A DNA stretch of 64,000 nucleotides from contig JAJGOT010000314.1 in the NCBI GenBank assembly GCA_022457155.1, positions 281,501 through 345,500 on the forward strand, in the 5' to 3' direction. Position numbers and translations under genes: made by a program. Origin of the DNA: Cladopsammia gracilis (taxonomy: Eukaryota > Cnidaria > Anthozoa > Scleractinia > Dendrophylliidae). The notes beneath the pieces were generated by a model, which made no database searches, was not told the origin of the DNA, and was given only the letters and a program-made list of their open reading frames with translations. Of the stretch, positions 1 through 7,048 are shown one piece after another; within the stretch, counting starts at the first letter, position 1, and each line of letters starts with the position of its first letter.

Positions 1-1
1 T

Positions 2-322
2 TCCAAGTGGAAAAAAGTCAATGGCAACGATCACTCAATTTTTAATCACATAACAGACCACGACGGCAATGACTATGAACACCTGGAGAAGTTTCTCATC
101 CATGATTTTAAATATTTCTCACTGGCATATGATGACCTTCATCTCAGCAGAAAAAAGTTTCTTAATTGCCACCAAGTTCTTTTCGCCCTGTTGAAGAAGA
201 ACGGTTTCAATTCAAATGAAGATGATTTCAAACTGCTTATTCTCCCATCAAGACGGGGGGAACAAGAAAAAATAATTCAAACAATCTTCAAAAAATGTCA
301 TTGGAAAGAAAATGGATCTTGA
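2..322 (+). CDS. C-terminal part of a VLTF3-like late transcription factor (partial, tentative)
   Basis: The frame is open from the window edge to the TGA at 320-322, giving about 106 residues with the start missing. The last 60 residues match the spacing of the C-terminal block of poxvirus/NCLDV late transcription factor 3: a basic RKKFL element, a VL..LLKK.G helix, F.LLILPSR, then EQEKIIQTIFKKCHW near the end. In giant viruses and poxviruses VLTF3 directs transcription of virion genes. It is not a core Polinton gene as far as I know. The reading overlaps the next ORF by 11 nt, and the GCGAAGCGA-type repeats found elsewhere in the element follow it, so it appears to belong to the same element. 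The family call comes from remembered motif spacing only. Confidence 0.4.
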   Translation, partial: SKWKKVNGNDHSIFNHITDHDGNDYEHLEKFLIHDFKYFSLAYDDLHLSRKKFLNCHQVLFALLKKNGFNSNEDDFKLLILPSRRGEQEKIIQTIFKKCHWKENGS

Positions 323-644
323 AAAAGCCGAGCGAAGCGAAGCGACCGGAGGGAGGCTCAGTGCGAGTGACCATGACGATTGTTCCACATGCTCAGAGGA
401 AGAAACAAGAAGCGCGGATGAGACTCCGACAACATCGGATGATGAATTTATTGTGTCTGATTCAGAGATGGAGGAAGCTGAGCGAAGCGACGAAATCGAA
501 GACTCAATTGAACTTCTCTTTGAATCATTCGTCAATCTCCAGGAGGAACACAAAATTCTCAGAAATGAACTCCAAAAGCAAAGTTGCCTCCTGTGGGAAA
601 TCCACCGGGAATTGCAAGAAAGCAAAGCGAACGAAGCGAAGTGA
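312..644 (+). CDS. Small acidic coiled-coil protein
   Basis: The ORF encodes 110 aa, starting at an ATG that overlaps the end of the upstream ORF by 11 nt. Residues 20-60 are strongly acidic and Ser/Thr-rich. Residues about 65-100 form a heptad-like leucine helix (IELLFESFVNLQEEHKILRN) suited to dimerisation. The N- and C-terminal residues (AERSEAT, SKANEAK) are coded by the dispersed GCGAAGCGA repeat, so the protein ends seem to have been shaped by it. No family was recognised. An AATAAA lies downstream at about 851. Function unknown; an accessory regulator or virion linker are both possible. Confidence 0.45.
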   Translation: MDLEKAERSEATGGRLSASDHDDCSTCSEEETRSADETPTTSDDEFIVSDSEMEEAERSDEIEDSIELLFESFVNLQEEHKILRNELQKQSCLLWEIHRELQESKANEAK

Positions 645-883
645 CGCGAAGCGATGTTTTGAAATAACAGACTTTGTGAATATTAATGTAAAACATTCAT
701 ATTCTGACACGTCAACGCAATATTTGATTTGAAATCGCCAGGTGGCATTCTCGGAAAGCTGAATAACCCGCCACTCCACGTGCACACACACGCCTGCAGG
801 TCCATTGTCTTTTTTGGCTTCTTTTGTCCGGCGCGTGCTACTTATCTGCCTATAATAAATTTTCACGTGAAAGACAATAGATT

Positions 884-973
884 ACATTCCACACTTCCTA
901 TCAACCCGAGTCGCTGAAGCTCAACACAAAAATTATTTTTGGCTCAGCCTGTTGATAGGGAAGTGTGGAATGT
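884..973. terminator. Long hairpin between convergent gene groups
   Basis: Arms at 884-907 and 951-973 pair over about 22 bp with one bulged G, around a 43-nt loop. The hairpin lies in the 645-1062 gap where the plus-strand genes (ending 644) meet the minus-strand integrase group, so a shared 3'-end or transcription-block role is plausible. It could instead be an older element terminus. No coding potential is seen in the rest of the gap. Confidence 0.5.
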
Positions 974-1062
974 TTTGACGTCATATGTCTGGGAAGTGAA
1001 TCATCACAAGAAACCGATGGTTAAGATAGCTTTTCCACATCCCTCAGCGGAATCTTAGCCAC

Positions 1063-1374
1063 TTATTTTTTGAGATAAGTTCTGTAATGCATCACATCTT
1101 CACATGTTTCTTTATATTTTTTGATTGTGAGAAGATTATCGCATGTTCTTTTGATTTCTTCCAAATAGGATGACACTGGTTGCCTTTGGAGAATTGAGTT
1201 GAAATAATTCATCGTTGCTGTTTCAATCTTTTTCGTTTTTTCATAATTCTCAGAAAGTTGGTCTTCATCCCAGCGATAACTCTCATAAAACGCGCTAAGA
1301 CCGATATTAATTAGAAAATTGTGTTCATTCCCATCAAATCGATGCCTGACATTCATTATTTTAGAAGAAAACAT
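1063..1374 (-). CDS. Small hypothetical protein downstream of integrase
   Basis: The ORF encodes 103 aa from an ATG at 1374, lying 20 bp beyond the chromodomain stop on the same strand. It is lysine- and tyrosine-rich with a predicted helical middle (residues 35-95) and no recognised domain. Directly after its TAA, the same frame continues into a short stretch (1024-1062) resembling the very end of the integrase chromodomain (PLRDVEKL against PLSDVEKL). This suggests that part of the chromodomain 3' end was duplicated here. It could be a real accessory gene or a leftover of a rearranged integrase tail. Confidence 0.35.
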   Translation of the reverse strand: MFSSKIMNVRHRFDGNEHNFLINIGLSAFYESYRWDEDQLSENYEKTKKIETATMNYFNSILQRQPVSSYLEEIKRTCDNLLTIKKYKETCEDVMHYRTYLKK

Positions 1375-1394
1375 AATATTTTTGATTGACTTTT

Positions 1395-2425
1395 TTAGCC
1401 AAGCTTTTCCACATCACTCAGTGGAACCCAAGAATTAAATTTATCGGGGTAACTTTTCCATTTTACAAGCGCGAGTTTTCGCTTACTATCACGGCGAATA
1501 ACCTTTTCAATTCGAAACACATCTTGCGTTGTTCTTTGCAATTCTGCTTCGTAAAATGATCCGGTGATTGATTCTCCCAACAGATCAACTAATTTATACG
1601 TTACAGGGTTTTATTTTTTATTTCGTCAATCACAAGTATCTCCTCTGTCCAGTTCGGCGTGAAACCTTTGTCAAATATCTTTCGTTTAAACTTAGAAATT
1701 CGGACTCTGTCACCAACCCTGAATTTTGCCGGGTTGTGTTTAGCATAAATTAAATCTCCGTATAAATTAGCGAAAACCTTTTTCTCATTTTCCTGTTTGC
1801 TCGCCTCTGCGGGAGTCATTCGAATGCTCGAATGAAAACGGTGGTTATATTGATCCACTAATTTGCCAAGTTTGTCCCAGTATATTGTATTGTTGTTAGC
1901 AGAAAACATCCGGAAGAGTTTCTCCTTGAAAGACCTGTTCCAGCGCTCAACAACAGATGATTTCTCTTCATTTTCCGTTGTATACAATTTTACCCCATTC
2001 TCGCTCAGGAGGCCCTTCATAGTCCCATTGAAAAATTCAGACCCTTTGTCACTCCAAAGCATCTTCGGTTTTCGCCCCTTGAATATGTCTCGGAAAGCAT
2101 CAGCCACTGTTTGACCTCGCTTGTCTTTCAGGGGGCGAATCCAACCGAACTTTGAGAAAACATCGATCACCATCAGGAGATATCTGATCCCTTTGTTCCA
2201 TTTTGAAAATTTCCCCATCTCGACCAGATCAGCCGCCCAGATGTTGTCAATCCCATATGCTATGACTCGTCGTTTTGGAAAGCGCCGCCTGATTGGCCGG
2301 TGTAATTCGTTTGCCAGATTTTGAGTCCACTGGCCTTCACTCAAAATCTTTTTCCGTTTTTTGGGGCACCGAGGCCAAGTTTTTGTTTTGCTTGAATTGT
2401 GTTTCTCGCCAAAGCATGACCCCAC
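1395..2425 (-). pseudogene. Retroviral-type DDE integrase with C-terminal chromodomain, frame-broken
   Basis: The integrase would catalyse strand transfer of the element termini into host DNA. The catalytic core is visible: D in WAADLVEM, D in LWSDKGSEF and E in EEKSSVVERW, then an SH3-like tail with FRVGDRVRISK. This part spans 2425-1601. The C-terminal chromodomain (FRIEKVI, WKSYPDKFNSWVP) lies in another frame at 1580-1395. The switch falls near 1603-1610 in an A/C-rich run and fits the loss of a single base; a -1 slip at the nearby A_AAA_AAT would hit an immediate stop. The first codon of the open frame is GTG and no ATG occurs before the core. The frame is entered from the PLA2 gene at a slippery site (2356-2362), so translation as a PLA2-integrase fusion is a serious possibility. 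Confidence 0.9.
2316..2362 (-). promoter_or_regulatory. Candidate -1 ribosomal frameshift signal, PLA2 to integrase
   Basis: On the minus strand the PLA2 frame reads the canonical slippery heptamer A_AAA_AAC (2362-2356) in phase. A 6-nt spacer follows (2355-2350), then a perfect 10-bp stem (AGATTTTGAG at 2349-2340 with CTCAAAATCT at 2325-2316) around a 14-nt loop. The PLA2 stop TGA lies inside the stem. A -1 slip enters exactly the integrase frame. The loop (GGCCAGTG) can also pair with CACCGGCC just downstream, with one mismatch, giving an H-type pseudoknot. Confidence 0.65.
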
Positions 2426-3135
2426 TGTCTTTCTTTCCAGGGAATCGCATCCAAAGCGGCAACCATTTTCCTGTCTGCTTTATTTTTGCATTTACGTGGA
2501 TCCGCTTGTTTTGCGCAGACTGAATAATCAACATCGTGCTGCATAGCAACTGCGTCTGTTTTTCCTGTGGGCTGCTGCATAATTTCGAGAATTTTTCCAT
2601 TTTCATCGAATCTGACTTGCTTATCCAATGGGTTATAAGGGCCGGTATAATTATGTCCAGGCAAAGTGAAACCTTTCTTTGGTCTTGGCAGCTTCCCAAT
2701 CAGGGAATGAACATCTAAAGCACCCCCATCCAAATCTGCTCGATCTGTCTTATATTTTCTGTTTGGTCGAATCGCTGTGGACAGCTCATTCATCATATCA
2801 GCAGAGGTTTTGGCAAGAAATGGTTTCATCTTGTCCAGGGCAAAATCCAATGCTTTTTTCTGAGTGTTTTTGTTTCGCAATAATTCACTGGCTCCATAAC
2901 GACCCATTTCAACTGTTTTTTTCCCGAGCCAGGGAAGAGCATGCGCGACGCCGGTCAGTGCCAACTCTCCAAAGCCAGCTCCGCTGGCTGACCGCAGGTC
3001 GCCCCCACCTTGTGAGGGCGGACTCAGTTTCCCGATTTCACAAATCTTGTTTTTTTTATTCCACAGGAAGCGCAATGGCAAAACCACATCTTTCTGCCAT
3101 TTTTTGCAGTCATGTATCCAGACGGTTCCACGCAT
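2341..3135 (-). CDS. Virion phospholipase A2 domain protein (parvovirus VP1-like)
   Basis: From the ATG at 3135 the product is 264 aa; the frame also stays open further upstream into the protease gene. The C-terminal half carries the calcium-loop motif (YTGPYNPLDKQ) and the catalytic His-Asp motif (VAMQHDVDYS) of parvovirus-type secretory PLA2, followed by basic helices with cysteines (CAKQ, RKCKN). Such domains occur in Polinton/adintovirus virion proteins and are thought to breach endosomal membranes during entry. The middle (residues about 50-140) is of unknown role. The gene follows the protease on the same strand and ends at a frameshift-like signal leading into integrase. Confidence 0.85.
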   Translation of the reverse strand: MRGTVWIHDCKKWQKDVVLPLRFLWNKKNKICEIGKLSPPSQGGGDLRSASGAGFGELALTGVAHALPWLGKKTVEMGRYGASELLRNKNTQKKALDFALDKMKPFLAKTSADMMNELSTAIRPNRKYKTDRADLDGGALDVHSLIGKLPRPKKGFTLPGHNYTGPYNPLDKQVRFDENGKILEIMQQPTGKTDAVAMQHDVDYSVCAKQADPRKCKNKADRKMVAALDAIPWKERQWGHALARNTIQAKQKLGLGAPKNGKRF

Positions 3136-3175
3136 CTCGTCCTGCGTTTCTCCTTCACGCAATATGATTCCATTT

Positions 3176-3637
3176 TCAATCGAAATATTCTTTTATGAAT
3201 TTCTCATTCCCCATCGTATCAGTCAGACTGAGAGGCTTGAGAATATCATAGAAGTCTTTCCCCTGCGACCATTGATGGAGGAAAAACAAGCAATAATACC
3301 CGCAAAGGACACTGTTGATGTTTTGATACTGACTGCTGTTCCAAATCACCGGTTTGGAACTTTTGAATTCCTGGGGGAATCCCATCCCAAAAGAGTCGAA
3401 ATACCACGTGAATTTCTGTCCGGGGGCGCAACACACCCAGTGAGTTCCGGCATTTTCAAGCGAATCAAGATTGATGATGCAGGGGCTGTGTTCTCGGGGC
3501 CTCACTTCATCCCTGGCGAAAATCCCTTTGAAATTGGGAATCCCCAGATAGTCTATCCACTTCATGAGATCAACGTTGGTCAGGGGTTTGTTCACGAATT
3601 TCGGCTTCGGCTTCGGCTTCGCTTCGCTCAGCTTCAC
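3176..3637 (-). CDS. Adenovirus-type cysteine protease (maturation protease)
   Basis: The product has the adenain/Ulp1 fold landmarks: FKGIFARDEV near the start, the catalytic His in GTHWVC, the acidic residue in YFDSFG, the oxyanion Gln region (SSQYQNINSVLCGYYC) and the catalytic Cys in CGYYCL. In Polintons it processes capsid and core proteins. The open frame has no ATG until residue 25 (3565); the annotated first codon is GTG. The same frame is open, without any ATG, through the overlap with the X gene back to about 4028. The protease is therefore made either from the internal ATG at 3565, which nearly truncates the domain, or by -1 frameshifting from X. Confidence 0.92.
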   Translation of the reverse strand: MKLSEAKPKPKPKFVNKPLTNVDLMKWIDYLGIPNFKGIFARDEVRPREHSPCIINLDSLENAGTHWVCCAPGQKFTWYFDSFGMGFPQEFKSSKPVIWNSSQYQNINSVLCGYYCLFFLHQWSQGKDFYDILKPLSLTDTMGNEKFIKEYFD

Positions 3638-4509
3638 AAAATCGCCCCGAGAATTGAGATGTTGTTGAATGGACTTTTTTCCCCCAGCAGAAGTCCCGCT
3701 CCTTTTTTTGATTTTTTTCCCATCCCAATTTTTCGTTCCCAGGTTCCGATAAATGGGGGAGGTGGATTCAACGCGTGATATAGGGAAGGAGCCCCTAATC
3801 TTGGCGCTCCCTTTCCTTTTGGGCGTCCAACTCTTGGCGCCCCCTTTCCTTTTGGTCGGCCAACTCTTGGCGCACCTTTCCCAAACAAATTTTTTACCAT
3901 GTCCAGCGCCAGCGGGATTCCAATGGAAGCCAGAATTGTTCCCAATGCCCCACCAGACTGTTTTGCTGATGGCTTCACCACCAACTGTCCTCCTGAATTC
4001 AGGGCAGTTAAAATGTCCTGTTTCTGTTTATTTGTCAACAGATGTTTATTGTCAATCAGTTTTTGAATTTTATCTTGGGGAATGAGAAACCCTCCCGTTT
4101 GCCCGCCTCCTTTCAGTCGAGGTCGCTGCGCTCCTTTCCCGCTTATCTTTTTCACAACTTGACTCGCTCCTTCACTCGCCAAACCAGCTAATGCTGACAG
4201 CCCAAGTGTCTTTGCCAGGGTGGGTGCCAGGGAACGAGCCAGGGGAACAATAGCAGAGAAAAGACTTCCGCCCTGCCGCATCACTTTTCGGATTTGCGTT
4301 TTCGATATCTTGATTTCAACTCCCTTTCCCAAAGCTGCAGCTTTGCCGATTCGTTTCTTCTGATTGGCTGTCAGCATCAGTTCATCACTTCCGCTTGTTT
4401 GATTTGCACCCAATCTCAGGGTGACGGGATTGTTTGTTCGGAATGCTCTTCCAAGCTTGCTTTTTTGCCCTTCCGACAGATTTACTTTATATGGGTGATA
4501 TGTTGTCAT
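3634..4509 (-). CDS. Polinton core / membrane-active protein (X-like)
   Basis: The product is 291 aa from the ATG at 4509, which has the TAAAATG start context. Residues 1-70 are a conserved lysine-rich region (YKVNLSEGQKSKLGRAF, DELMLTANQKKRI). A hydrophobic Ala/Leu/Gly stretch follows at about 85-120 (FSAIVPLARSLAPTLAKTLG), and then a basic tail with three copies of a KGKGAPRVGRP-type repeat. This layout matches the abundant Polinton protein compared with adenovirus core or membrane-active proteins. It probably binds DNA or lines the capsid interior. Its stop TGA overlaps the GTG that begins the protease ORF, and its 3' end carries the slippery sites. Confidence 0.7.
   Translation of the reverse strand: MTTYHPYKVNLSEGQKSKLGRAFRTNNPVTLRLGANQTSGSDELMLTANQKKRIGKAAALGKGVEIKISKTQIRKVMRQGGSLFSAIVPLARSLAPTLAKTLGLSALAGLASEGASQVVKKISGKGAQRPRLKGGGQTGGFLIPQDKIQKLIDNKHLLTNKQKQDILTALNSGGQLVVKPSAKQSGGALGTILASIGIPLALDMVKNLFGKGAPRVGRPKGKGAPRVGRPKGKGAPRLGAPSLYHALNPPPPFIGTWERKIGMGKKSKKGAGLLLGEKSPFNNISILGAIL
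3671..3718 (-). promoter_or_regulatory. Candidate -1 ribosomal frameshift signal, X protein to protease
   Basis: Two tandem slippery heptamers A_AAA_AAA lie in phase in the X frame (3718-3712 and 3709-3703). After the second comes a 6-nt spacer (3702-3697), a 6-bp stem (GGACTT at 3696-3691 with AAGTCC at 3676-3671) and a 14-nt loop. A -1 slip at either heptamer enters the protease frame, which is then open to the protease stop. The stem is short, so the structural support is weaker than at the integrase site. Confidence 0.55.
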
Positions 4510-4571
4510 TTTAAATGACAAGATATGTTTTTCGCTTCGCTCAGCCGCTTCGCGGGCTCACTTCGTTCGCT

Positions 4572-5858
4572 TCACACGATAACCAGCTCATTTCCAATTT
4601 TATCAATTTTCACCAGTTCTTCATAGAGAACTATCGCATGTGCATTGAAGTTGGCAGCTGCATCTGCGTTCAATCGATATCTGAATATCAACTGCTTGGG
4701 ATCTCTTGTTGGTTTTTCCGTTTGGAAGGTCAGATCGAAATAGATCAACGGGAAAAGAGAATTGAAATTGGCCAGATTCAATTGTGTTCCAGTGTTGAAA
4801 TCATTTTTCCTCATTGCATAAGCCATGACATCCTGGAAAATCCTCACTTTGCTTTCACTGTCATACTCTGTTTCCGGGTAGAAAACTCCGTTTCCATATT
4901 CCAATCGACAGTTCAACAAGGATGAAGCATTATCTCCCGCATTCAGCTTGAAAGTGTCCATCAGATAGGGATTGCCTTCTGCAGGGTCGTCATTGGGTGG
5001 ATCGGTTCTTTTCAGCCAGACAAAAATATGCCTCACATTGTCAATGCTCGGTGAGATCTGGAAGAATCCTGATGATCTTGCGGGAGCTGATTGCTGATAC
5101 ATTTCCCTCAGATATTTCCATTGCGTTTCTTTCAGGAATGAGCTGACAAATTTGTCATACAGAGAATCTTTGGGAGCCAGTCTTGGCACCCAAAGCAAAA
5201 ACCGGTTCACAACAACTCTTCCAGCATCAACGCCGTTTGCCATATGAATCAGCTCCCCATCCTCATTAAGCTCAATTTCGAATTGCAGCTGCATGGGCAC
5301 AAGCATCTTATCCTCCAACTCTTCGAAAAAGGAAAAACGATTCAGGGGAACAATCACGTTGATGTTCTTTGCACCGCCGTTTCCATTGTTTTGAACTGCT
5401 TGAGATTGCACCCGCCGAGCTTCAAATCCTGCATTCGTATTAGCGGTTGTTGCATCAGTATCCAAATACCAGAAACTGTTCTTGGCGACTGATCTGCTGA
5501 AGTCGTCGGAGTATTCTAGCAAATTCTTTGCGAAACAGACCTTGTGCAGATTATCAGTATCATAAATAATCTTTCCCGCAGATTTAATCTTCACGTGTTT
5601 AATCAGGGAATGAGCGCCATTGATCACTGTGATCCTGTCAGCTGCTGCATATCCGGCACCATCCGCCAGTTTTTGGAGTTGAAACTGCACCTCGAAATAC
5701 GCATTATACCAATCATAGAATGCAGATCGGTCATTAATTGTGAATTTATAACCACCTTTGTGTTGATGTTGATCATTAGCTGGAGCTCGGATTGTGTCAT
5801 CCAGCTGGAAGCGTACTAATTCATTTCTTTGAAGATATTCATTCGATCGAAAAGCCAT
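4572..5858 (-). CDS. Major capsid protein (double jelly-roll, hexon-like)
   Basis: The product is 428 aa, within the range of short Polinton/adintovirus hexons, from an ATG in TAAAATG context. The N-terminus (NEYLQRNELVRFQ) and the first jelly roll with VPLNRFSFFEEL and LVPMQLQFEIEL are typical. The second jelly roll runs from about residue 240, and the C-terminal motif has LYEELVKID. The protein should form pseudo-hexameric trimers of the icosahedral shell. No frame break or internal stop is seen, so this is one of the intact virion genes. The Pro-Pro-Asn-Asp-Asp loop (about residue 290) is probably an exposed turret. It sits between X and the small basic ORFs in one co-directional block. 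Confidence 0.9.
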   Translation of the reverse strand: MAFRSNEYLQRNELVRFQLDDTIRAPANDQHQHKGGYKFTINDRSAFYDWYNAYFEVQFQLQKLADGAGYAAADRITVINGAHSLIKHVKIKSAGKIIYDTDNLHKVCFAKNLLEYSDDFSRSVAKNSFWYLDTDATTANTNAGFEARRVQSQAVQNNGNGGAKNINVIVPLNRFSFFEELEDKMLVPMQLQFEIELNEDGELIHMANGVDAGRVVVNRFLLWVPRLAPKDSLYDKFVSSFLKETQWKYLREMYQQSAPARSSGFFQISPSIDNVRHIFVWLKRTDPPNDDPAEGNPYLMDTFKLNAGDNASSLLNCRLEYGNGVFYPETEYDSESKVRIFQDVMAYAMRKNDFNTGTQLNLANFNSLFPLIYFDLTFQTEKPTRDPKQLIFRYRLNADAAANFNAHAIVLYEELVKIDKIGNELVIV

Positions 5859-5891
5859 TTTATATTCTTTTATTTCTTTTTCGGATGCCTT

Positions 5892-6056
5892 CTATCGAGG
5901 TCGCGCGGCTCGCTTCGCTCGCTTCACTCCCTGCCCAGAGATCAGCCTGTTCAATATAGCATCAGAACTTTCTCCTTGCGGTCGCGCTCCGGAGGCAGGG
6001 GCTGATTGTGGTCGAGCTGGTGGTTTCCCCTTTCTCATATTTCCCAGTTTTTTCAT
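5892..6056 (-). CDS. 54-aa basic proline-rich protein
   Basis: This short ORF (ATG at 6056, TAG at 5894-5892) begins 2 nt after the stop of the 71-aa ORF. It is Pro/Arg/Lys-rich (GKPPARPQSAPAS) with a helical patch (DAILNRLISGQG) and a basic C-terminus encoded by the GCGAAGCGA repeat. It sits in the virion gene block between MCP and the minor capsid genes, so a DNA-binding or capsid-cement role is possible. No family was recognised. The tight spacing supports it being translated. Confidence 0.45.
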   Translation of the reverse strand: MKKLGNMRKGKPPARPQSAPASGARPQGESSDAILNRLISGQGVKRAKRAARPR

Positions 6057-6058
6057 GA

Positions 6059-6274
6059 TCAAATCATTTTTTTGCCGAGTTTATCCCCAGCGTGAGAAAT
6101 TCCTGATTCCAATGCTTTTTTCGCAATGGGTTTTGCGAATTTTTTGAAGACGACTGATGCGACCTTCCTCATTGGTTTGAAAATATTGTCTACAATCAAA
6201 CCTGTTCCTTTGTGCCGATAAACAAACCGCCCCAGCTGGGGGTGGAAAAAACGAGAAAATTCATAAGGTTTCAT
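6059..6274 (-). CDS. 71-aa basic virion protein
   Basis: The start ATG (TAAAATG context) overlaps the stop of the minor capsid gene as ATGA, a translational-coupling arrangement. The N-terminal 25 residues are aromatic and basic (FSRFFHPQLGRFVYRHKG). The rest is an amphipathic Lys/Ala/Val helix (VFKKFAKPIAKKALESG). Similar small proteins (with a G-T-G-x-I-V-D-N-I-F-K-P pattern) recur in animal Polintons next to the penton gene. A membrane-active or minor-capsid role is inferred from the amphipathic helix and the position. Confidence 0.65.
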   Translation of the reverse strand: MKPYEFSRFFHPQLGRFVYRHKGTGLIVDNIFKPMRKVASVVFKKFAKPIAKKALESGISHAGDKLGKKMI

Positions 6275-7047
6275 TTTATTTGCTTTTTCAAGATAAGCGA
6301 GAACGCCGTATCAGCCCCATTCAAATCCACAATCCGTCTTTTCCCATCAGTGATATAGATTCGAATGGAGGAGATGGTGTTTTTATTCACAGGGCTGAAT
6401 GTGGTTCTCATGGGTTCAAGGGTGAAACTATATGATGGCCTCAGCACAGATGTTGAAAAAGAGAAGATGATATCGCTCTCTTCTCCATCAACAAGCGAAT
6501 CACTTGTGAGATCGCAATGAACGTTCAACATATCAGTATCTTGGCTGAGGTTTGGAACTCTGGGGCCAATTTGAACTTTGTCTTTCAGAATCTTTTTATC
6601 GAAACCAACGAGATCGCCGAAGTTGGATTGGGTGAAATCCAGTTGATAATTTTCTGCCAGTGTGATTGTCGTTCTGAAGGTTGTGGGAGAGAAAGCAAGA
6701 TGGATTGGGAATTTTTCATTCTTTCCCGGGGTGGATCCTGCGAGTGGGCCTGTAGCTTGTCGAATAAAATCATTCATCCCCTCATATTCCCAAACCCCAG
6801 CTGGGAAGGTGATATCGGAAAATGTTTTCCCACCGTCAGAGCTGAATCTGATCAGTTGATTCTGGCGGCCAGCATTGATGTTATACCACGTAAAACTCAT
6901 ATTGATGACTCGATTCAACCCAACAACGTATTGGGAATTTGGGTGCAAAACAATGGGCCGATTGAATTTTGTTGTGAAATTTTCTGGTTTGTTTCCCCCA
7001 GTCTTGACGGAAAAGGATGACAGGACAATTTCTCTTTCGATTTCCAT
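6271..7047 (-). CDS. Minor capsid protein (penton-base-like single jelly roll)
   Basis: The product is 258 aa from the ATG at 7047, preferred over the ATG at 7083. It lies 1 nt after the stop of the upstream gene as TAAAATG, and it begins MEIEREIVLSS as expected for the family. Landmarks are NFTTKFNRPIVL, YVVGLNRVINMSFTWYNI and the late YSFTLEPMRTTFSP. In Polintons this protein forms the pentameric vertices. The frame is intact. The gene is sandwiched between the MITE-interrupted gene upstream and the 71-aa ORF downstream (ATGA overlap), implying a polycistronic or reinitiating message. Confidence 0.85.
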   Translation of the reverse strand: MEIEREIVLSSFSVKTGGNKPENFTTKFNRPIVLHPNSQYVVGLNRVINMSFTWYNINAGRQNQLIRFSSDGGKTFSDITFPAGVWEYEGMNDFIRQATGPLAGSTPGKNEKFPIHLAFSPTTFRTTITLAENYQLDFTQSNFGDLVGFDKKILKDKVQIGPRVPNLSQDTDMLNVHCDLTSDSLVDGEESDIIFSFSTSVLRPSYSFTLEPMRTTFSPVNKNTISSIRIYITDGKRRIVDLNGADTAFSLILKKQIK

Positions 7048-7048
7048 T

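Noticed and set aside
248..866. ORFs on the minus strand and other frames over 248-866 (for example 125 and 113 codons)
   Set aside because: They mirror the GCGAAGCGA repeats and the acidic ORF; composition is irregular and no family resemblance is seen.
880..975. Left terminal repeat of the Polinton
   Set aside because: The sequence does not match the right terminus at 18902-19135, and element-like genes continue to its left.
1600..1612. Programmed frameshift between integrase core and chromodomain
   Set aside because: The nearest heptamer (A_AAA_AAT) leads directly to TAA in the -1 frame.
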